In this document: positions 1 to 11,346 of the stretch, in pieces
Layout: each line of letters opens with the position of its first letter
How positions within the stretch are numbered: position 1 is the stretch's first letter
DNA from: Roseateles subflavus
Lineage (GTDB): Bacteria > Pseudomonadota > Gammaproteobacteria > Burkholderiales > Burkholderiaceae_C
Direction: 5' to 3'
NCBI RefSeq assembly: GCF_030285365.1
Contig: NZ_JASVDS010000002.1
Coordinates: 558,001 to 622,000 of the forward strand
Length of the DNA stretch: 64,000 nucleotides
Position numbers and translations under genes: made by a program
Notes under the pieces: model-generated
What the model was told of the DNA's origin: nothing
What the model saw: the letters and a program-made list of their open reading frames with translations, nothing else
Databases searched by the model: none

Positions 1-63
1 TGAGCGCCACCTGCGGGCGCGGCGGGGGAGGCGTGGGGCCGGCCCGGGTGGCCGGCCGCCGGG

Positions 64-2586
64 TCACTGCTGCGTGTTGAGCGCGGCGAGCTGCTTGCGG
101 GCGCGCGCGGTGGCCCGCTCGAGCAGGTAGGCGTTCTCGAAGGCGCGCAGGCGGCCGGTCTCGCAGAGCTTGCGCAGCATGCGCGCGGTCATGGTGACCG
201 TCTGCTGGTGCTTGTGGCCCTGGGTGAAGATGAAGAAGCTGCGGCCGGCGCTGATGTGGGCCAGGCGGACCTTGCGCCACTGCTCGCCCGTGTTCATCTG
301 GTAGGCGAAACCCAGCTGCAGATGCTCGATCAGCAGGACGCCGGAGCTGGGCTCGGGTTCGTCGGTGGCGGCGGGGAGGCCGTCGATGCTGATGTCCACG
401 GCCTGCAGCGGGGCTTCCTGGGCGGTGATGTCGATGTCGACATGACCCGCCCAGTCGACGGCCGCGTCCTGGATCAGACCCAGGCTGGAGGCCTCCTTGG
501 CATTGAGCCCCTGGGCGAGGTCGATGTCGACGTCGCCGGACTCCGTGTCCCGGAACTCCTCGGGCTGCACCGGCGGGAGGTCCTGCTCCTTGGGGGCCTC
601 GATGCCAAAGACGGCCTCGAGCTGCTTGACCAGCAGGTTGTAGTCCAGTGCGGAGAGCCCCTGGCCCTTCAGCGACTCGGCATGCACCGGCAGCAGCTGG
701 CCGATGAAGGGCTTGCGCATCGACTCCGGCCAGGCAATCAGATCCAGGCCTTCGTTGAGCGTCTGCATCATGCGGGGCAGGGCGCTCAGGAAGGCCTGGC
801 GCTGCGGCCCGGCGGCCTTGGGCTGCACGCTCAGGACGAGGTCACGGCCGAACTGGCGGAAGCGCTTCTCGCGGTCCTCGCTGCCCCCCTCGTGGCGCGT
901 CGCCTGCACGATGGCGCCGCTCCAGGTCTGGGCCAGGAACTCGCGCAGGAAGTCCGGCATCGGCACCTTGGCGAGGTTCTGGGCGAGCTGCTTGGCATAG
1001 CGCTGCTGCAGGCGGAGATCGGTCTCCTTGCGCTCAACCAGCGCCGCGGCATTCCCGTGGGCCTGCAGGGTCTGGGCCGTCTGGGCGCTGATGAAGGCCT
1101 CGAGATCGTCGAGCTTCTGCTCGTAGATCTCGATGCGCTCGAAGTCGCCGCCGCTGACGTCATGGACCAGCGAGCGCACGTGCTCGAGGAATTCCTTGCC
1201 GGGGGAGTCGCCGAAGTCATCGTAGGCACAGGCCAGCGACGCCAGGCGGTTGATGAAGCGGCGCACCGGGTGGCGGCGCGACGAGAAGAAGGTGTTGTCC
1301 CCCAGCGCGGCGCGCAGCACGGGCAGCTGCAGCTGGGCCAGCAGGCGCGCCATCTGGGGCGGCACCTTGGCGTCCGACAGGATGTGGTCGAACAGGCTGC
1401 CCACCACGTCGATGACCATGTGGTCGAGGGAGCCGGTGGCGGCCTGGCGCAGGGCGTCGCGGTGCAGGTGGATGAGGTTGGGCGGCAGCGGGTAGACGCC
1501 GCCGGGGGCGGTGTCCTCTCCCCATTCGCCGGCCTGCTGCATGCCTGCCAGGGCGCCGCTGATGGAGATGCCGCCGGGCAGGGCGCCGGAGACGGTGCTG
1601 CCGAAGCCGGACCCGCCATGGCCCGTCATCCCACCGGCGATGCCACCGGCCGGGAGCGGGAGCGTCGAGAGCCGCCGCAGCAGCTCCATCAGCTGGGGAT
1701 CGACATTGCCCATGACGCCGGCCCCGGCGTAGCCGCCATAGGCCTGGCCGTAGCCGCCGGTGAAGGTGCTCTGCACGCCGCCGCCGGACGGCATGCCATA
1801 GCCCGGCTGCCCATAGCCGCCGACGCCGCCGAAGCCGCTGGCCTGCGGGCCGAGCCCGCCAAAGCGGGAGTTGCCGATGGGGCCGCCGAGGTCGCCCGCG
1901 ACGCTGCTCGGGCCGCTGTTCATGCCTCCCATGCCGGCCATGCCGCCGGCGGGATTCAGCGAGCGCACGCGCAGGTCCTGCTGGCGCAGGCCGCGGCTGC
2001 GGAAGAGGGCGGCGATGTCGGTGTAGCAGCTCCGCATCTCCGTCGTGAAGGCGCGGGTGAGCTCGTCGATGAGGGACTGACGGATCTCCTGGTCGTCCGT
2101 CATGGCGTACACGCCGTCCAGCAACGCCTGCGCGATCAGCTCGGGGCGCAGGGGGTTGCGGTCGAGGCCCCCCTCGGAGGAGCTCAGGCCGGCCAGGAAG
2201 GATTCGACGTCCCGCAGCTCCCATTCGCTCTGATGGCCGATGGCCATGCCGATGCGGTCCGCCGCCACCATGGCGTCGACCTGCTCGTCGTCCATCAGGG
2301 AGAGCTCGTCCCAGGCCTTCTTCGCGGGAGCGGCCGCCTTGTCGCGCTGCTCGCCCGCCATCTGGCGGCGCAGGCTGGCGTTGAACTCCTGGAGGAACGT
2401 CGCCAGGTGCTCGCGGAAGACGAACTGCGCCGCCAGCAGGGCGTCGCGGCGCTTGGCGAAGGCGGCCGACAGCGCTGCCAGGCCCAGGCCTTCAGCACCG
2501 CGCTCGGCCGCCTGTTCGGCGGCGGCCCGGATGCGCTGGAAGGCGGCTTCGAGGTGCGGGTTGAGTCGTGACTCGGGCTGGTTCAT
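64..2586 (-). CDS. DUF1631 family protein with Gly/Tyr-rich central segment
   Basis: An 840-residue cytoplasmic protein of the DUF1631 family, whose biochemical function is not established. The middle and C-terminal parts carry the family's features: a helical region with a VRRFINRLA-type stretch, and a C-terminal segment (about the last 95 residues) resembling the PilZ-like module with WRKVRLA and FFIFTQG. Between residues about 209 and 300 lies a low-complexity stretch rich in Gly, Tyr, Gln, Met and Ser (for example GGYGQPGYGMPSGGG). I start at ATG 2586, giving MNQPESRLNP. A longer in-frame reading to 2715 adds a basic, non-conserved leader and is less likely. No signal peptide or membrane segment is visible. 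It faces away from the bc1 operon and is 184 bp from mscL. Family is fairly certain, role unknown. Confidence 0.85.
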   Translation of the reverse strand: MNQPESRLNPHLEAAFQRIRAAAEQAAERGAEGLGLAALSAAFAKRRDALLAAQFVFREHLATFLQEFNASLRRQMAGEQRDKAAAPAKKAWDELSLMDDEQVDAMVAADRIGMAIGHQSEWELRDVESFLAGLSSSEGGLDRNPLRPELIAQALLDGVYAMTDDQEIRQSLIDELTRAFTTEMRSCYTDIAALFRSRGLRQQDLRVRSLNPAGGMAGMGGMNSGPSSVAGDLGGPIGNSRFGGLGPQASGFGGVGGYGQPGYGMPSGGGVQSTFTGGYGQAYGGYAGAGVMGNVDPQLMELLRRLSTLPLPAGGIAGGMTGHGGSGFGSTVSGALPGGISISGALAGMQQAGEWGEDTAPGGVYPLPPNLIHLHRDALRQAATGSLDHMVIDVVGSLFDHILSDAKVPPQMARLLAQLQLPVLRAALGDNTFFSSRRHPVRRFINRLASLACAYDDFGDSPGKEFLEHVRSLVHDVSGGDFERIEIYEQKLDDLEAFISAQTAQTLQAHGNAAALVERKETDLRLQQRYAKQLAQNLAKVPMPDFLREFLAQTWSGAIVQATRHEGGSEDREKRFRQFGRDLVLSVQPKAAGPQRQAFLSALPRMMQTLNEGLDLIAWPESMRKPFIGQLLPVHAESLKGQGLSALDYNLLVKQLEAVFGIEAPKEQDLPPVQPEEFRDTESGDVDIDLAQGLNAKEASSLGLIQDAAVDWAGHVDIDITAQEAPLQAVDISIDGLPAATDEPEPSSGVLLIEHLQLGFAYQMNTGEQWRKVRLAHISAGRSFFIFTQGHKHQQTVTMTARMLRKLCETGRLRAFENAYLLERATARARKQLAALNTQQ

Positions 2587-2770
2587 GGACAGGGAAACGG
2601 GGCGCACGCCTCGTGGGGACGTGCTGCGTGGGCCAAGTATCCGTGGATTTGAGGTCTCATGTTGTGACCAAGCGCAGAGCGCGCGTCGGATTGCATGGAA
2701 TTGCGGGCTTCGCACCCGCCGCGCTCCATGCCTCCGACGCCGCCGGCCCGGCCGACGCGATGGATCCGGA

Positions 2771-3208
2771 TCAGCGCTTGAGCGAGTCGCGGATCTCGCG
2801 CAGCAGGACGATGTCCTCCGGCGTCACGGGATCGGCGGCCGGCGCGGGGGCCGGCTCGCTGCGCTTCAGGCGATTGATCTGCTTGACCATCATGAAGATG
2901 ATGAAGGCCAGGATGATGAAGTTCAGCAGCACGGTCAGGAAGCTGCCGTAGGCAAAGAGCGGGATGCCGGCCTTGGTCAGGGCCTCGTAGGTCTGCGGGC
3001 CCTTGAAGTCCGCCGGGACGGTGCCGAGCACGACGAAGTAGTTGGAGAAATCCAGGCCGCCGACCACCTTGCCGACCAGCGGCATGATCAGGTCCTTGAC
3101 CATCGAGTCGACGATCTTGCCGAAGGCACCGCCGATGATCACGCCCACGGCGAGATCCACCACATTGCCCTTGACGGCAAACTCCCTGAACTCGCTCAGC
3201 ATTCCCAT
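2771..3208 (-). CDS. mscL: Large-conductance mechanosensitive channel MscL
   Basis: MscL forms a homopentameric inner-membrane pore that opens under high membrane tension and releases solutes on hypo-osmotic shock. The 145-residue length is normal. The N-terminal amphipathic helix ([13 protein letters not shown]) leads straight into the first transmembrane helix, [20 protein letters not shown], the most conserved part of the family. A second helix lies at about residues 80-105 and the C-terminus is a charged helix ([11 protein letters not shown]). It is divergent from petA and probably has its own promoter in the 239-bp gap. Identification is secure. Confidence 0.97.
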   Translation of the reverse strand: MGMLSEFREFAVKGNVVDLAVGVIIGGAFGKIVDSMVKDLIMPLVGKVVGGLDFSNYFVVLGTVPADFKGPQTYEALTKAGIPLFAYGSFLTVLLNFIILAFIIFMMVKQINRLKRSEPAPAPAADPVTPEDIVLLREIRDSLKR

Positions 3209-3400
3209 CTTCGTCTACTCCTGCGGGGGCGGGCCCCGAATGTGCTGGGCGCTATTGTCTACGTTTGCAGGAGTCGCAAATCGGGCCAAACACGGGGATT
3301 TTTGTCCCGGGTGTCCTTCGGGGTCGGGATTTGATGCCTCGACGAGACGATTTGCGTAATCCCCGAGTTGCATCAAGTCGGGGTGGGGGTGGGCGTCCGC

Positions 3401-3406
3401 TAGAAT
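3401..3406 (+). promoter_or_regulatory. Candidate -10 element for petABC
   Basis: TAGAAT lies 41 bp before the petA start, in the gap shared with divergent mscL. It fits a sigma-70 -10 hexamer, but no good -35 is present at 16-18 bp; TTGCAT at 3368 is too far away. Weak call. Confidence 0.3.
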
Positions 3407-3447
3407 CTGCGGTTGCTCCCGATCAGAAGTCTCCTTTGAGGACCCTC

Positions 3448-4044
3448 ATGAGTGACCAGCAAGTGGACCAAGGCAAGCGCACCTGGCTCATCGCCACGAG
3501 TTGCGCCGGTGCCGGCGTAGGCGTTGCGACCGCCGTGCCCTTTGTCAGTACCTTCGCGCCGTCCGAGCGCGCCAAGGCTGCCGGTGCAGCCGTGGAAGTC
3601 GATATCAGCAGCCTGAAGCCGGGCGAGAAGCTGACGGTGGAATGGCGCGGCAAGCCCGTCTGGATCGTGCGTCGCACGCCCGAGCAGCTGGCCGCCCTGC
3701 CCAAGAACGACACGCAGCTGGCTGATCCGGACTCCAAGCGCACCGCCTACCCGACCCCGGCGTACGCCAAGAACGAGCACCGCTCGATCAAGCCGGAGTA
3801 CTTCGTGGGCGTGGGCATCTGCTCGCATCTGGGCTGCTCTCCCTCCGACAAGTTCCAGGCCGGCCCGCAGCCTTCGCTGCCGGACGACTGGAACGGCGGC
3901 TTCCTCTGCCCTTGCCACGGCTCGACCTTCGACCTGGCTGGCCGCGTGTTCAAGAACAAGCCCGCACCCGACAACCTCGAGGTGCCTCCCCATATGTATC
4001 TGTCCGACACCAAGCTCCTGATTGGTGAGGACAAGGCTGCCTAA
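3448..4044 (+). CDS. petA: Ubiquinol-cytochrome c reductase Rieske iron-sulfur subunit
   Basis: Rieske [2Fe-2S] subunit of the cytochrome bc1 complex. It takes the first electron from ubiquinol and passes it to cytochrome c1. The 198-residue protein has an N-terminal transmembrane anchor (about residues 12-38) and a periplasmic domain with both cluster-binding boxes: CSHLGC at residues 125-130 and CPCHGS at 154-159. Start ATG 3448 is preceded by GAGG; longer in-frame readings upstream would add non-conserved sequence. It is the first gene of petABC, with 20 bp to petB. Confidence 0.97.
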   Translation: MSDQQVDQGKRTWLIATSCAGAGVGVATAVPFVSTFAPSERAKAAGAAVEVDISSLKPGEKLTVEWRGKPVWIVRRTPEQLAALPKNDTQLADPDSKRTAYPTPAYAKNEHRSIKPEYFVGVGICSHLGCSPSDKFQAGPQPSLPDDWNGGFLCPCHGSTFDLAGRVFKNKPAPDNLEVPPHMYLSDTKLLIGEDKAA

Positions 4045-4064
4045 GCGAGAGGACAGAGGTCGAT

Positions 4065-5465
4065 ATGGCTGAATTCAAAGAAGCTCCCGCTGGCGCCTCC
4101 GTGGGCGAGCAAGTGCTGACCTGGGTGGACAACCGCTTCCCGCTCAGCAAGATGTACCGGGAGCACATGTCGGAGTACTACGCTCCGAAGAACTTCAACT
4201 GGTGGTACATCTTCGGCTCGCTGGCCATGCTGGTGCTGGTGATCCAGATCGTCACCGGCATCTTCCTGGTGATGCACTACAAGCCGGATGCCGCCGTGGC
4301 CTTCGCCTCGGTCGAGTACATCATGCGCGATGTGCCCTGGGGCTGGCTGATCCGCTACATGCACTCGACGGGTGCCTCCGCCTTCTTCGTGGTCGTGTAC
4401 CTGCACATGTTCCGTGGCCTGCTGTACGGCTCGTACCGCAAGCCCCGCGAGCTGGTCTGGATCTTCGGCTGCGCGATCTTCCTGTGCCTGATGGCTGAAG
4501 CCTTCATGGGCTACCTGCTGCCCTGGGGCCAGATGTCCTACTGGGGCGCCCAGGTGATCGTGAACCTGTTCGCTGCCGTGCCCTTCGTCGGCAACGACCT
4601 GGCCCTGATGATCCGCGGCGACTACGTCGTCGGTGACGCCACCCTGAACCGCTTCTTCAGCTTCCACGTGATCGCCGTGCCCCTGGTCCTGCTGGGCCTG
4701 GTGGTGGCGCACATCATCGCGCTGCACGAAGTGGGTTCGAACAACCCGGACGGCGTCGAGATCAAGGCCAAGAAGGATGCGCAGGGCCGCCCGCTGGACG
4801 GCATCCCCTTCCATCCCTACTACAGCGTGCACGACATCTTCGGCGTGGGCCTGTTCCTGATGGTGTTCTCGGCCATCATCTTCTTCGCGCCTGAGCTGGG
4901 CGGCTACTTCCTGGAGTACAACAACTTCATCCCGGCCGACCCGCTGAAGACGCCGCCGCACATCGCGCCGGTCTGGTACTTCACGCCCTTCTACTCGATG
5001 CTGCGCGCCACGACCGATGTGATGGTCAACGTGCTGTCGGTCATCCTCGGTCTGGGTGCCGTGCTGGCCGTGCTCAAGGGCACGTTCTCCGGCAAGGGCA
5101 AGGTGGCGACGCTGGCCATCGCCGTCGTGGCCATCTTCCTGCTCAAGACCTTCGACGCGAAGTTCTGGGGTGTGGTGGTGATGGGCGGTGCCGTGATCAT
5201 CCTGTTCTTCCTGCCCTGGCTGGACCACAGCCCGGTCAAGTCGATCCGCTACCGTCCGAGCTGGCACAAGTACGTCTACGGCGTGTTCGTCATCTTCTTC
5301 CTGGTGCTGGCCTACCTCGGTATCCAGCCCCCGACGGAAATCGGCACGCTCGTCGCCCAGGTCGGTACCCTGTACTACTTCGGTTTCTTCCTGCTGATGC
5401 CGTGGTGGAGCAAGCAAGGCACGTTCAAGCCTGTGCCTGACCGCGTCACTTTCCACCCCCACTGA
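4065..5465 (+). CDS. petB: Cytochrome b subunit of the bc1 complex
   Basis: The diheme membrane subunit that carries the Qo and Qi quinone sites. It is 466 residues with about eight or more transmembrane helices, the normal layout for a full-length bacterial cytochrome b. Conserved landmarks include WWYIFGSLA, GYLLPWGQMSYWGA and the Qo-site stretch PVWYFTPFYSMLR. The usual PEWY tetrapeptide reads PVWY here (residues 302-305), so the Qo glutamate is replaced by valine. Paired histidines expected for the two hemes are present in helices B and D (for example HSTGASAFF and FHVIAVPLVL). ATG 4065 follows an AGAGG ribosome site. Middle gene of the operon. Confidence 0.97.
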   Translation: MAEFKEAPAGASVGEQVLTWVDNRFPLSKMYREHMSEYYAPKNFNWWYIFGSLAMLVLVIQIVTGIFLVMHYKPDAAVAFASVEYIMRDVPWGWLIRYMHSTGASAFFVVVYLHMFRGLLYGSYRKPRELVWIFGCAIFLCLMAEAFMGYLLPWGQMSYWGAQVIVNLFAAVPFVGNDLALMIRGDYVVGDATLNRFFSFHVIAVPLVLLGLVVAHIIALHEVGSNNPDGVEIKAKKDAQGRPLDGIPFHPYYSVHDIFGVGLFLMVFSAIIFFAPELGGYFLEYNNFIPADPLKTPPHIAPVWYFTPFYSMLRATTDVMVNVLSVILGLGAVLAVLKGTFSGKGKVATLAIAVVAIFLLKTFDAKFWGVVVMGGAVIILFFLPWLDHSPVKSIRYRPSWHKYVYGVFVIFFLVLAYLGIQPPTEIGTLVAQVGTLYYFGFFLLMPWWSKQGTFKPVPDRVTFHPH

Positions 5466-5486
5466 TCAGTCCAGGAGTCGAATCTC

Positions 5487-6257
5487 ATGAAGAAATTCAT
5501 CGCTACGCTGCTGATCGGTCTGGGCCTGGCCTCGGGTGCCATGGCCAACTCCGGCGGCATGGAGTGGGACAAGTTCCCGAAGGAAAAGATGACGGACGTG
5601 GCGTCCCTGCAGAACGGCGCCAAGCTCTTCGTCAACTACTGCCTGAACTGCCACTCGGCAGCCTACATGCGCTACAACCGCCTGCGGGACATCGGCCTGA
5701 CGGAAGCCCAGATCAAGGGCAACCTGATGTTCGCCACCGAGAAGGTGGGCGACACCATGAAGGTCTCGCTGGACCCGAAGCAGGCCAAGGACTGGTTCGG
5801 CGCCACCCCGCCGGACCTGACCGTGATCGCCCGCTCGCGCGCCGACGGCGCCAAGGGCTCCGGTGCCGACTACCTCTACACCTACATGCGGACCTTCTAC
5901 CGCGACGAGACCAAGGCCACCGGTTGGAACAACCTGGCCTTCCCGAGCGTCGCCATGCCGCACGTGCTGTGGGAACTGCAGGGCCAGCGTGCCGCCAAGT
6001 TCGTCGAGGAAGCCGATCCGCATGACCATGCCAAGAAGATCCACGTCTTCAAGGGCTTCGAGCAGCTGACCCCGGGCACCCTGGACGCCCGCGCCTACGA
6101 CAATGCCGTGGGTGACCTGGTCGCCTATCTGCAGTGGATGGGTGAGCCGGCACAGGCGCAGCGCTTCCGTCTGGGCGTGCTCGTGCTGCTGGGTCTGGGT
6201 ATCTTCACCCTGTTTGCCTGGCGCCTGAATGCGTCCTACTGGAAGGACGTGAAGTAA
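5487..6257 (+). CDS. petC: Cytochrome c1 subunit of the bc1 complex
   Basis: c-type heme subunit of the bc1 complex. It accepts electrons from the Rieske protein and passes them to soluble cytochrome c. 256 residues. An N-terminal signal peptide ends near GAMANSGG. The heme site CLNCH spans residues 52-56, a methionine-containing segment (FPSVAMPHVLWE) supplies the expected sixth ligand region, and a single C-terminal transmembrane anchor (LGVLVLLGLGIFTLFAW) holds it in the membrane. It follows petB by 21 bp and ends the operon. Confidence 0.97.
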   Translation: MKKFIATLLIGLGLASGAMANSGGMEWDKFPKEKMTDVASLQNGAKLFVNYCLNCHSAAYMRYNRLRDIGLTEAQIKGNLMFATEKVGDTMKVSLDPKQAKDWFGATPPDLTVIARSRADGAKGSGADYLYTYMRTFYRDETKATGWNNLAFPSVAMPHVLWELQGQRAAKFVEEADPHDHAKKIHVFKGFEQLTPGTLDARAYDNAVGDLVAYLQWMGEPAQAQRFRLGVLVLLGLGIFTLFAWRLNASYWKDVK

Positions 6258-6293
6258 GCCTTCGGGCCCAGCCTGCGAGCCGGGCCCTGTTGC

Positions 6294-6335
6294 GCAGTGG
6301 GAGGCCTTCGCGGGCACCCACTGCGTTTGCCTTTT
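6294..6335 (+). terminator. Probable terminator of petABC
   Basis: Inverted repeat GCAGTGGG (6294-6301) and CCCACTGC (6317-6324), followed by a T-rich stretch (GTTTGCCTTTTG). It lies 36 bp after the petC stop. The tract is interrupted, so termination may be partial and allow some read-through to sspA. Confidence 0.5.
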
Positions 6336-6399
6336 GTGTGCCGCTACCATGTCGGGCACACGGAATCGATTGTTGACCTGAACTCAGGAGTCCGCCGCC

Positions 6400-7017
6400 A
6401 TGATGGTGCTTTATTCTGGAACCACTTGCCCCTACTCGCACCGTTGCCGCTTCGTGCTGTTCGAAAAGGGCATGGACTTCGAAATCCGTGATGTGGACCT
6501 GTTCGCCAAGCCGGAAGACATCGCGCTGATGAATCCGTACAACGAGGTGCCCATCCTCGTCGAGCGCGACCTGATCCTGTATGAGTCGCACATCATCAAC
6601 GAGTACATCGACGAGCGCTTCCCGCATCCGCAGCTGATGCCCGGGGACCCGGTCGCCCGTGCCCGCGTGCGCCTGTTCCTGCTGAACTTCGAGAAGGAGC
6701 TGTTCGCCCACGTCAACGTGCTGGAGAACCGCGGCCAGGCCGTCAAGCCGACGGACAAGCAGCTGGAGAAGGCCCGTTCGCAGATCCGCGACCGCCTGAC
6801 GCAGCTGGCACCGATCTTCCTGAAGAACAAGTACATGCTGGGGGACGACTTCTCCATGCTGGACGTGGCCATCGCTCCGCTGCTGTGGCGCCTGGACTAC
6901 TACGGCATCGACATGTCCAAGAATGCGCTGCCGCTGCTGAAGTATGCGGAACGCATCTTCTCGCGCCCCGCCTATATCGAGGCGCTGACGCCCTCGGAAA
7001 AGGTGATGCGCAAGTAA
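6400..7017 (+). CDS. sspA: Stringent starvation protein A (GST-fold RNA polymerase-associated protein)
   Basis: SspA homologue, a glutathione-S-transferase-fold protein that binds RNA polymerase and affects gene expression in starvation and stationary phase. 205 residues: an N-terminal thioredoxin-like domain begins MMVLYSGTTCPYSHRCR (residues 1-80, with NEVPILV and the ESHIINEYID stretch), then an all-helical C-terminal domain. The family lacks normal GST activity. ATG 6400 and ATG 6403 are both possible; the upstream CAGGAG suits either. It sits 142 bp after petC and 12 bp before sspB, the usual betaproteobacterial order. Confidence 0.95.
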   Translation: MMVLYSGTTCPYSHRCRFVLFEKGMDFEIRDVDLFAKPEDIALMNPYNEVPILVERDLILYESHIINEYIDERFPHPQLMPGDPVARARVRLFLLNFEKELFAHVNVLENRGQAVKPTDKQLEKARSQIRDRLTQLAPIFLKNKYMLGDDFSMLDVAIAPLLWRLDYYGIDMSKNALPLLKYAERIFSRPAYIEALTPSEKVMRK

Positions 7018-7029
7018 GCGACGCGAGCC

Positions 7030-7587
7030 ATGGACCAGACCCCAGACGGCGGCGCGCCCGCCGGCACCTCCACGCGACCCTATCTGATCCGCGCCCTGCA
7101 TGACTGGTGCACCGACAACGGCTTCACGCCGTACATCGCGGTGCAGGTCGATGGCACGGTTCAGGTGCCGATGGAGTACGTCAGCAACAACGAGATCGTG
7201 CTGAACGTCGGCTTCGATGCCACGAACGGCCTGGACCTCGGCAACGAGTTCATCCAGTTCAAGGCGCGCTTCGGCGGCGTCGCCCGCGAGATCGTCGTGC
7301 CGGTGGATCACGTGGTGGCCATCTATGCCCGCGAGAACGGGCAGGGCATGGCCTTCCCCGCGCCGGTGGCTGAAACGGCACCGGCGGCGGTCGAGCCCGC
7401 GGCGCCCGAGGCGCGCCCGGCGGCCAAGCCGGCTGCCAAGGGGCTGCGCCTGGCGCCAGCGCCGGCCGTGGCGGAAGCGCCGGCCTCGCCGGTGGTGGAA
7501 ACCTCCGGCGAAGAGACTGGCGGCGCGCCGGGCGAAGGCCCGGGGGACGGCCCCGGACCGCGTCCGACGCTCAAGCGGATCAAGTAG
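7030..7587 (+). CDS. sspB: ClpXP protease specificity-enhancing factor SspB
   Basis: Adaptor that binds ssrA-tagged peptides and delivers them to ClpXP. The folded N-terminal domain (residues about 15-110) has typical features: TRPYLIRALHDWCTDNGFTPYIAV, then VQVPMEYV and the IVLNVGF strand. The C-terminal half is an Ala/Pro-rich flexible tail ending PRPTLKRIK; this short C-terminal motif is what docks on the ClpX N-domain in the family. 185 residues, on the long side because of the linker. It is presumably co-transcribed with sspA. Confidence 0.95.
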   Translation: MDQTPDGGAPAGTSTRPYLIRALHDWCTDNGFTPYIAVQVDGTVQVPMEYVSNNEIVLNVGFDATNGLDLGNEFIQFKARFGGVAREIVVPVDHVVAIYARENGQGMAFPAPVAETAPAAVEPAAPEARPAAKPAAKGLRLAPAPAVAEAPASPVVETSGEETGGAPGEGPGDGPGPRPTLKRIK

Positions 7588-7634
7588 GGACGGGCGGCGC
7601 CCGGATCCCCTCGGCCGTCGAGGCTGCGGGCGGG

Positions 7635-7662
7635 TTCGAGGGTGCCGATTTGCCCCTACAAT
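7635..7662 (+). promoter_or_regulatory. Candidate promoter of tRNA-Thr
   Basis: TACAAT at 7657-7662 resembles a -10 hexamer; TTCGAG at 7635-7640, 16 bp upstream, is a weak -35. It would start transcription about 30 nt before the tRNA. Low certainty for the -35. Confidence 0.35.
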
Positions 7663-7698
7663 CCGCGCCTGCCTTGGGCTCATGGCCCGGGGCGCACA

Positions 7699-7774
7699 GC
7701 CGGCTTAGCTCAGTTGGTAGAGCAACCGCCTTGTAAGCGGTAGGTCATCAGTTCGAATCCGATAGCCGGCACCA
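7699..7774 (+). tRNA. tRNA-Thr(TGT)
   Basis: A 76-nt cloverleaf with encoded CCA end. Acceptor arm GCCGGCT (7699-7705) pairs with AGCCGGC (7764-7770). The D-arm contains AGTTGGTAGA, the anticodon stem ACCGC/GCGGT encloses loop CTTGTAA with anticodon TGT, and the T-arm has GTTCGAATCC. The anticodon reads ACA (threonine) codons. A strong terminator follows within 12 bp, so it is a single-gene unit. Confidence 0.97.
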
Positions 7775-7785
7775 CACCCATGAAG

Positions 7786-7810
7786 ACACAGGCCTTGCGC
7801 CTGTGTTTTT
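7786..7810 (+). terminator. Rho-independent terminator of tRNA-Thr
   Basis: Perfect 8-bp stem ACACAGGC/GCCTGTGT with loop CTTGC, followed directly by TTTT and a further T-rich tract. Confidence 0.85.
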
Positions 7811-7850
7811 CTTTGTGGGTGCGACATTCAGGCGCCCCCTGCGGCACCGC

Positions 7851-8189
7851 TCAGCCCTGCACCTTGATCCGCACGCGGCTGGGCTGGAGGCCCTGCTCCT
7901 GCAGGCGAGCCTCCAGGCGCGGCTGCAACTGGCGCAGCTTGGCGGCCACGGCGGCATTGGCGGCCAGGAGGGTCCAGCCGTCCTCGTCGATCGGGCCGGG
8001 CTTCACGAAGCGCGTCATCGCGCCCGGCAGGGCCGGGGCGACGAGGGCCATGCGGCGCTGCGACTCCTGCATCAGCACCCCCAGCCGCGCCAGGCCCTGG
8101 TGCTGGGCCAGCGCCTGGCCGATGGGGGTCGGGTCGGGCACGGCGGGGCCGCCGGCAGGGGCGGTCGTGGAGGCATCGGGTCTGCGCAT
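7851..8189 (-). CDS. DciA-like protein (DUF721)
   Basis: A 112-residue protein of the DciA/DUF721 family. DciA is the replicative helicase (DnaB) loader in bacteria lacking DnaC or DnaI; it also binds DNA. The conserved segment is residues about 40-85: LVAPALPGAMTRFVKPGPID followed by DGWTLLAANAAVAAKLRQL, the family core. The C-terminus (RIKVQG) ends with the usual basic beta strand. Genes of this family commonly neighbour secA in betaproteobacteria, which supports the call. It is divergent from secA. Confidence 0.8.
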   Translation of the reverse strand: MRRPDASTTAPAGGPAVPDPTPIGQALAQHQGLARLGVLMQESQRRMALVAPALPGAMTRFVKPGPIDEDGWTLLAANAAVAAKLRQLQPRLEARLQEQGLQPSRVRIKVQG

Positions 8190-8561
8190 GCGCCTCAGTG
8201 TAGACCCGGAGCGCCCGCCCGGCGTCCCGAGGCAAAGGGAGGGATGCCGGGTGCTAAACTCCGCCGGTTGTCCTCCGCCCTGGTCTTGCCGGCTGGCGGG
8301 CCCTGCGGGCGGCCTCCCGGTGCCTTTCCTGGCGCCTGACGCGACGATGTCTGAATGGCTTCAGGCACCGCCGGATACAGGAGGTGCGTCGAGCGGGCTT
8401 GCAAGCGGCCGTCATGCCCCGAGATGGAGGACCAGAACAAGGTTTCACGGGTCCGTCGCGCCCAGGCGCAGCGGGCCTGCCGTGCCAGCAGCCTGCCCAG
8501 CACAGAAGAATCACGAGCCTGGCGGGCCTGGTGCCAGCTCTTACCGTCCAAGAATCACTGC
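8190..8561. other. 372-bp gap between dciA and secA; possible secA promoter
   Basis: I see no convincing gene here. An extended -10 sequence, TGCTAAACT (8252-8260), on the plus strand could drive secA, leaving a leader of about 300 nt. The secA frame stays open upstream to 8355, but that extension is arginine- and cysteine-rich and not SecA-like. No SecM-like arrest peptide is recognisable. The long leader could still carry regulation. Confidence 0.35.
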
Positions 8562-11306
<2,745 letters not shown>

Positions 11307-11336
11307 ACCGGGCCGCCGGGCGGCGCTTGCGGGGGG

Positions 11337-11346
11337 GCAAGACCTG
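11337..11346 (-). repeat. CAGGTCTTGC motif, copy 1
   Basis: Exact copy on the minus strand, in the gap after secA, inside an inverted-repeat context (GCGGGGG ... CCCCCGC). See the finding on this dispersed 10-mer. Confidence 0.4.

Noticed and set aside
8355-8561. N-terminal extension of SecA or a SecM-like leader
   Set aside because: The in-frame extension is Arg/Cys-rich, unlike SecA, and has no arrest-peptide feature.
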